Assembly (NCBI GenBank): GCA_035499735.1
Contig: DATJYC010000062.1
Coordinates: 84,279-148,278, forward strand
Reading direction: 5' to 3'
Length of the DNA stretch: 64,000 nt
From: VBDM01 sp035499735
GTDB lineage: Bacteria; Pseudomonadota; Gammaproteobacteria; Burkholderiales; SG8-39
Below the pieces are notes generated by a model. The model worked only from the letters and a program-made list of their open reading frames with translations. It was not told the DNA's origin and searched no databases. The position numbers and the translations under genes were made by a program. Within the stretch, counting starts at the first letter, position 1. Each line of letters starts with the position of its first letter. Of the stretch, positions 60,968 to 64,000 are shown piece after piece.

Positions 60968-61783
60968 TCAGCCGCGGGCGAAGAAGAAATCGACCATGCG
61001 CGCGATCTGGCCGCGCATCATCTCGCGGCCGCGCACGGTCGTGCAGCCGCAGCGCTCGGCGAGCGCGAGCAGCGGCGTGCACTCGGGCTTGACGATCGCG
61101 TCGAACACGACGAGCCCGCGCGGGAGGGCGTGCGCCTCGATCGGCATGCGCGGGTCGTCGAGCATGCCCACGGGGGTCGCGTTGAGCAGCACGTCGATCC
61201 CATCGAGGGTGAGCGCCCCGGCCGACACACGCGCGTCCGGCACCGCACGCATAACCGCGGCCGCGAGCGAACGCGAACGCGCGACATCGGCGTCGAAGAT
61301 CGTGAGCGACGCCGGCGCCTCGAAGGCGACGGCGGCCGCGATGGCCGAGCCCGCTCCGCCGGCCCCGACCAGCATCACGCGCTTGCCGCGCAATGCGATG
61401 CCGCGACGACGGAAGGCCTCCACGCATCCTTGGCCGTCGAAGATCTCGCCGCGCCAGCGGTCTTGCGCGTCGCGCGCGAGCGCGTTGATGGCGTTGACGA
61501 TCCGCGCCTGCGGCCCGAGCTCGGACGCCAGCGCGCACGCTCGCGCCTTGTAAGGGATCGTGAAGACGAGGCCGCCCAGGTTGCGCATGCGCAGCAACTG
61601 CGGCAGGAACGCATCGAAGTCGGCAGGCAGCACGTGCATCGGCACCAGCACCGCGTCGTGGCCACGGCTTGTCATCTCGGCGGTGATCATCTCCGGCGAG
61701 CGCACCTGCTCGATCGGGTCGCCGACGATGCCGAAGACGCGCGTCTTGCCGGAGAGATAGTCGACCTGGTCGGGACTTTCCAT
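60968..61783 (-). CDS. shikimate dehydrogenase-family protein (AroE-like 2)
   Basis: 271 aa from the ATG at 61783. The substrate domain keeps QVRSPEMI, a variant of the SxSP motif, and FTIPYK with K79 (usually NVTIPHK). The partner aspartate is D116 in IFDGQGC. The NAD(P) loop is LVGAGGAGSAIAAA. The variant motifs argue for a substrate other than shikimate. Together with the copy at 41804 this makes two AroE paralogues in the window. Its start abuts the LOG-like gene on the other strand. Confidence 0.78.
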   Translation of the reverse strand: MESPDQVDYLSGKTRVFGIVGDPIEQVRSPEMITAEMTSRGHDAVLVPMHVLPADFDAFLPQLLRMRNLGGLVFTIPYKARACALASELGPQARIVNAINALARDAQDRWRGEIFDGQGCVEAFRRRGIALRGKRVMLVGAGGAGSAIAAAVAFEAPASLTIFDADVARSRSLAAAVMRAVPDARVSAGALTLDGIDVLLNATPVGMLDDPRMPIEAHALPRGLVVFDAIVKPECTPLLALAERCGCTTVRGREMMRGQIARMVDFFFARG

Positions 61784-61835
61784 GTGCGCCGATGGTAGCA
61801 TCGGGACTGCTGACGTGAATCGATCGGGCCCCGGC

Positions 61836-62477
61836 ATGAGCGCCATTTTCGACCTGGACCGCGAGGCGGAGGAGCTGTACGACCGCGACGGGCGACGCTT
61901 CGACGTCATTACGCGCACGTGGACGTACGTGCGCTCCTCGGAGAAGAGCGCCGACTGCGAAGCCGTCGACATGCTCGGCGCTGCGACGTGGCTCATGCGC
62001 GAGAGTGGGCACCCGCTGCGCGTGCCGATCGGCGTGATCGGCCCGCGCGAGGCGACCGGCGCGCAGATGAAGGGCGCTCTGCGCGTGGGCGAGCTGCTTG
62101 CCGACTGCGGCTTCGTCGTGATCTGCGGCGGCCGGGACGGCGTGATGCAGGCTGTTTGCGAGGGCGTGGCGCGCGTGGGCGGCGTCTCCGTCGGCCTCTT
62201 GCCCGGTGGCGATGCGTCGGAGGCCAATCCCTTCGTGCGCGTGGCGCTTGCCACCGGCATGGGCGAGGCGCGCAACGCGCTGATCGCCCGCGCGGCGTTC
62301 GCGTTGATCGCGATCGGCACGAGCTTCGGCACGCTGTCCGAGGTCGCGCTCGGGCGCCAGTTCGGCAAGGTGGTGGTGGGCATCGAAGGCGCGGCGGACG
62401 TCGACGGTGTCATCGGCGTCGACACGCCGGAGGCCGCCGTCGCACGCGTGGCCGCGGCCGTGCTGGGCGTCGTCTAG
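61836..62477 (+). CDS. TIGR00725/LOG-like Rossmann-fold protein
   Basis: 213 aa from the ATG at 61836; an ATG at 61782 would add 18 residues. Core: VPIGVIGPREATGAQMKGAL, VVICGGRDGVMQAVCEGVARVGG and ALIAIGTSFGTLSEVAL, which follow the LOG/TIGR00725 pattern GGxxGxMxA...PGGxGTxxE, here with GTSFGTLSE. Family members include cytokinin-activating phosphoribohydrolases and DprA-like proteins; the role here is unknown. It overlaps the convergent alpha/beta hydrolase by 4 bp. Confidence 0.78.
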   Translation: MSAIFDLDREAEELYDRDGRRFDVITRTWTYVRSSEKSADCEAVDMLGAATWLMRESGHPLRVPIGVIGPREATGAQMKGALRVGELLADCGFVVICGGRDGVMQAVCEGVARVGGVSVGLLPGGDASEANPFVRVALATGMGEARNALIARAAFALIAIGTSFGTLSEVALGRQFGKVVVGIEGAADVDGVIGVDTPEAAVARVAAAVLGVV

Positions 62478-63283
62478 CGCGAAAGCCCGCGCCGCACCGC
62501 GTCCCAGAACTCGCGCGTGGCGCCGAGCGTGTTGTGCTCGGCGCGCGGCACCACGACCCATTCCTTCGGCCCGGCCCAGGCGTCGAACAGCGCGCGCGAG
62601 TGCGCGGGCGGGATGATCGAATCGGATGCGGCAACGATCGCGAGCAGCGGCGCCGAGCATCGCGGGGCCTCATCCGCCGGTGCGAAGCGATGGCGCAGGA
62701 GCAGCGACACGGGAAGGAACGGATAGTGCCGGCCGCCGACGGCGGCAAGCGAGTCGTAGGGCGACACGAGGATGACGCGCGCGGCCGGGCGATTCGCCGC
62801 CACGTGCGTGGCCACGGCCGTGCCGAGGCTGCGCCCGAAGACCACGATCTGCCTGCCGTCGACGTCGTCGCGCGCGGCCACCGCGTCGAAGATCGCGAGG
62901 CCGTCGGCCAGGAGGTCGGGCGCCGACGGCTTGCCCTCGCTCGTGCCGTAGCCGCGGTAGTTCAGCGCGACGAGCGCATAGCCCGCCGGCCAGCGGCCGT
63001 CGGCCAGCGTCCACGAGACTTCCTCGGCGTTGCCGCCGAAGTAGACGACCGCGGGCGCGCGGCCCGTTCCGGCGGGAAGGATCCATCCGGCAAGACGCGT
63101 TCCGTCGGCGCCGGCGATCGAAAGCGGTTGCGCGCGCGACGGCAGATGCGCGGTCGAGACGACCGGTTGCGGAAAGAAGATGAGCCGATCCTGCCCCAGC
63201 CAGACCGCGGCGAGGACGCCGAGCACGAGGATGGCGGCGGCGGTGAGCCAGAGCATCGGGAGGCGAAGCGGAGCGCGGGCCAC
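62474..63283 (-). CDS. membrane-anchored alpha/beta hydrolase
   Basis: 269 aa. One N-terminal membrane helix (LPMLWLTAAAILVLGVLAAVW) followed by an alpha/beta hydrolase domain: oxyanion region YFGGNAEE, nucleophile elbow GRSLGT, acidic residue in VAASDSIIPP and catalytic histidine in RAEHNTLG. It resembles the YfhR/ABHD12-like group, with the catalytic domain in the periplasm. The substrate, probably an ester or lipid, is not defined. Confidence 0.85.
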   Translation of the reverse strand: MARAPLRLPMLWLTAAAILVLGVLAAVWLGQDRLIFFPQPVVSTAHLPSRAQPLSIAGADGTRLAGWILPAGTGRAPAVVYFGGNAEEVSWTLADGRWPAGYALVALNYRGYGTSEGKPSAPDLLADGLAIFDAVAARDDVDGRQIVVFGRSLGTAVATHVAANRPAARVILVSPYDSLAAVGGRHYPFLPVSLLLRHRFAPADEAPRCSAPLLAIVAASDSIIPPAHSRALFDAWAGPKEWVVVPRAEHNTLGATREFWDAVRRGLSR

Positions 63284-63839
63284 GGAAGACTATACGATGT
63301 GCCGAGCATCGTCTTGCCAATCCTTGCGACGGTCTTTATCTTCGCAAGAAGCGCCTCGAGTCGGTCGCAACGGGCCCTGCGCCGCATGCGACGGTCGCGG
63401 TTTCGCGAGGACCGAGGCCTCGTGCCCGCCACAAACGCGAAGCCCCGCGATGAATTCGCAGGGCTTTGCAAGCTTGCCACCTGCTCCGGTCCACCGACTC
63501 GGGACGATCCTCGGACATCGCGTCGAGGGTGGTCGCTACCCGTTCGCCTCAGGTGCACCCGCAGTTCGGGGCGCGCACAACAGCGAAACACCAGCGCGGC
63601 AACCGCATCATCAATTTTGGTTCGAGAATCGATCCCGAACCGGATCGCCGAAGCACGTTCAGTCGACGCCTTTCGCAAGGCCCTGTCAAGGGGGCTTGGC
63701 GTATCGCATCGGTGCCTCGACGACTGACTTCACGCTTTCTGACGCAGGTCAATGAACGCCCGGAGTGGTCACAGCACCGCTTCGGGATAGGGTTGCAAGA
63801 GTCGTGCCGAGGCCGGCCCGCTTCTGCTATTGTGAACAC
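63284..63839. other. 556-bp stretch without a supported gene
   Basis: Open frames cross this region but none shows domain motifs, signal peptide or codon usage matching its neighbours; base composition is a little less GC-rich than the genes around it. A 10-bp imperfect stem (AAGCCCCGCG at 63440-63449 with CGCAGGGCTT at 63457-63466, one mismatch) lacks a T run and is weak as a terminator. No tRNA, repeat copy or mobile element was recognised. Confidence 0.5.
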
Positions 63840-64000
63840 GTGAACGAGGAAAGAATCAAGGTACGCGTCACGAGCTCCGGGCAGACGCTCGAGGTCGTGG
63901 TCTTCAACAAGCGTCTCGACGTCATTACGGTGGTGCTGGGCGAGGGCGTCCACAACGTGCGCGTCGACCTGACGCCTACACGCAACGGCATGGCGTACGC
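63840..64000 (+). CDS. hypothetical protein (3' end outside window)
   Basis: A frame from GTG at 63840 runs open to the window edge (53 codons): it begins VNEERIKVRVTSSGQTLEV and continues with alternating hydrophobic strands (VVFNKRLDVITVVLGEG, then NVRVDLTPTRNGMAY). Codon third positions are G/C-rich as in the real genes of the window. No Shine-Dalgarno is obvious. I do not recognise a family from this fragment. Confidence 0.5.
   Translation, partial: MNEERIKVRVTSSGQTLEVVVFNKRLDVITVVLGEGVHNVRVDLTPTRNGMAY

Noticed and set aside
63440..63466. possible terminator hairpin
   Set aside because: The stem has a mismatch and there is no T run; no gene ends near enough to need it.
63600..63660. GGTTCGAGAAT-like segment resembling a tRNA T arm
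   Set aside because: No acceptor stem, anticodon arm or D arm can be folded around it.

Overview
The window is a 64-kb piece of a very GC-rich, densely packed bacterial chromosome. The family mix points to a betaproteobacterium, probably of the Burkholderiales or a relative and possibly uncultured: several orphan Bug/TctC-type binding proteins, a DUF2917 protein, a System I (ccmABCDEFGHI) cytochrome c maturation operon and ring-hydroxylating oxygenases. The taxonomy is inferred from gene content only. I found no rRNA, tRNA, CRISPR array, insertion sequence or phage module.

Layout. (1) 1-6.6 kb: housekeeping and accessory genes (methyltransferase, Mut7-C RNase-like protein, threonine dehydratase, histidine phosphatase, M61 peptidase, LysR regulator, DUF2917). 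(2) 6.0-11.6 kb: a molybdenum hydroxylase locus with MocA- and XdhC-type maturation genes facing a coxS-coxL-coxM operon whose large subunit has the form II signature; it ends at a strong intrinsic terminator. (3) 11.7-19.5 kb: a CoxD-type MoxR ATPase followed 5 nt later by a complete ccmABCDEFGHI operon. (4) 19.5-29.1 kb: an extracellular electron transfer locus: two tandem decaheme OmcA/MtrC lipoproteins, a decaheme MtrA/DmsE cytochrome, an MtrB/PioB porin, a small cytochrome c and a NapC/CymA-type quinol-oxidising cytochrome. (5) 29.1-33.6 kb: CoxE-type VWA protein, FecR-domain protein, heme-binding DUF3365-HAMP receptor and Ser/Thr kinase, all on the plus strand.

(6) 33.6-45.6 kb: aromatic or carboxylate catabolism: amidohydrolase, two Bug binding proteins, a Rieske dioxygenase alpha/beta pair, a PdxA/TphB-family dehydrogenase, a PanB-like protein, a shikimate dehydrogenase homologue, an aromatic-acid-type MFS transporter and two class II aldolase-family proteins. 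The set resembles terephthalate/phthalate-type gene clusters. (7) 45.7-48.7 kb: ABC-2 exporter and an ArsR-SRPBCC pair with a perfect operator palindrome. (8) 48.7-54.4 kb: an ECF42-type sigma factor with two DGPF/YciI proteins, two MFS transporters, a VOC protein and a DUF1428 protein, preceded by a promoter-like motif. (9) 54.4-64 kb: mixed genes, including a 4,5-dihydroxyphthalate decarboxylase-like protein, exonuclease III, CDGSH and UBP zinc-finger proteins, DoxX, a decayed methyltransferase remnant, a third Bug protein, a second AroE-like protein, a LOG-like protein and an alpha/beta hydrolase.

How the parts fit: the ccm operon supplies heme attachment for about 36 heme sites encoded next door. 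The NapC/CymA-like protein could pass quinol electrons to MtrA-MtrB and then to the cell-surface OmcA/MtrC pair. A Crp/Fnr-type palindrome upstream of the first omcA/mtrC gene suggests oxygen-responsive control. The CoxD and CoxE homologues, normally neighbours, are separated by the whole cytochrome block.
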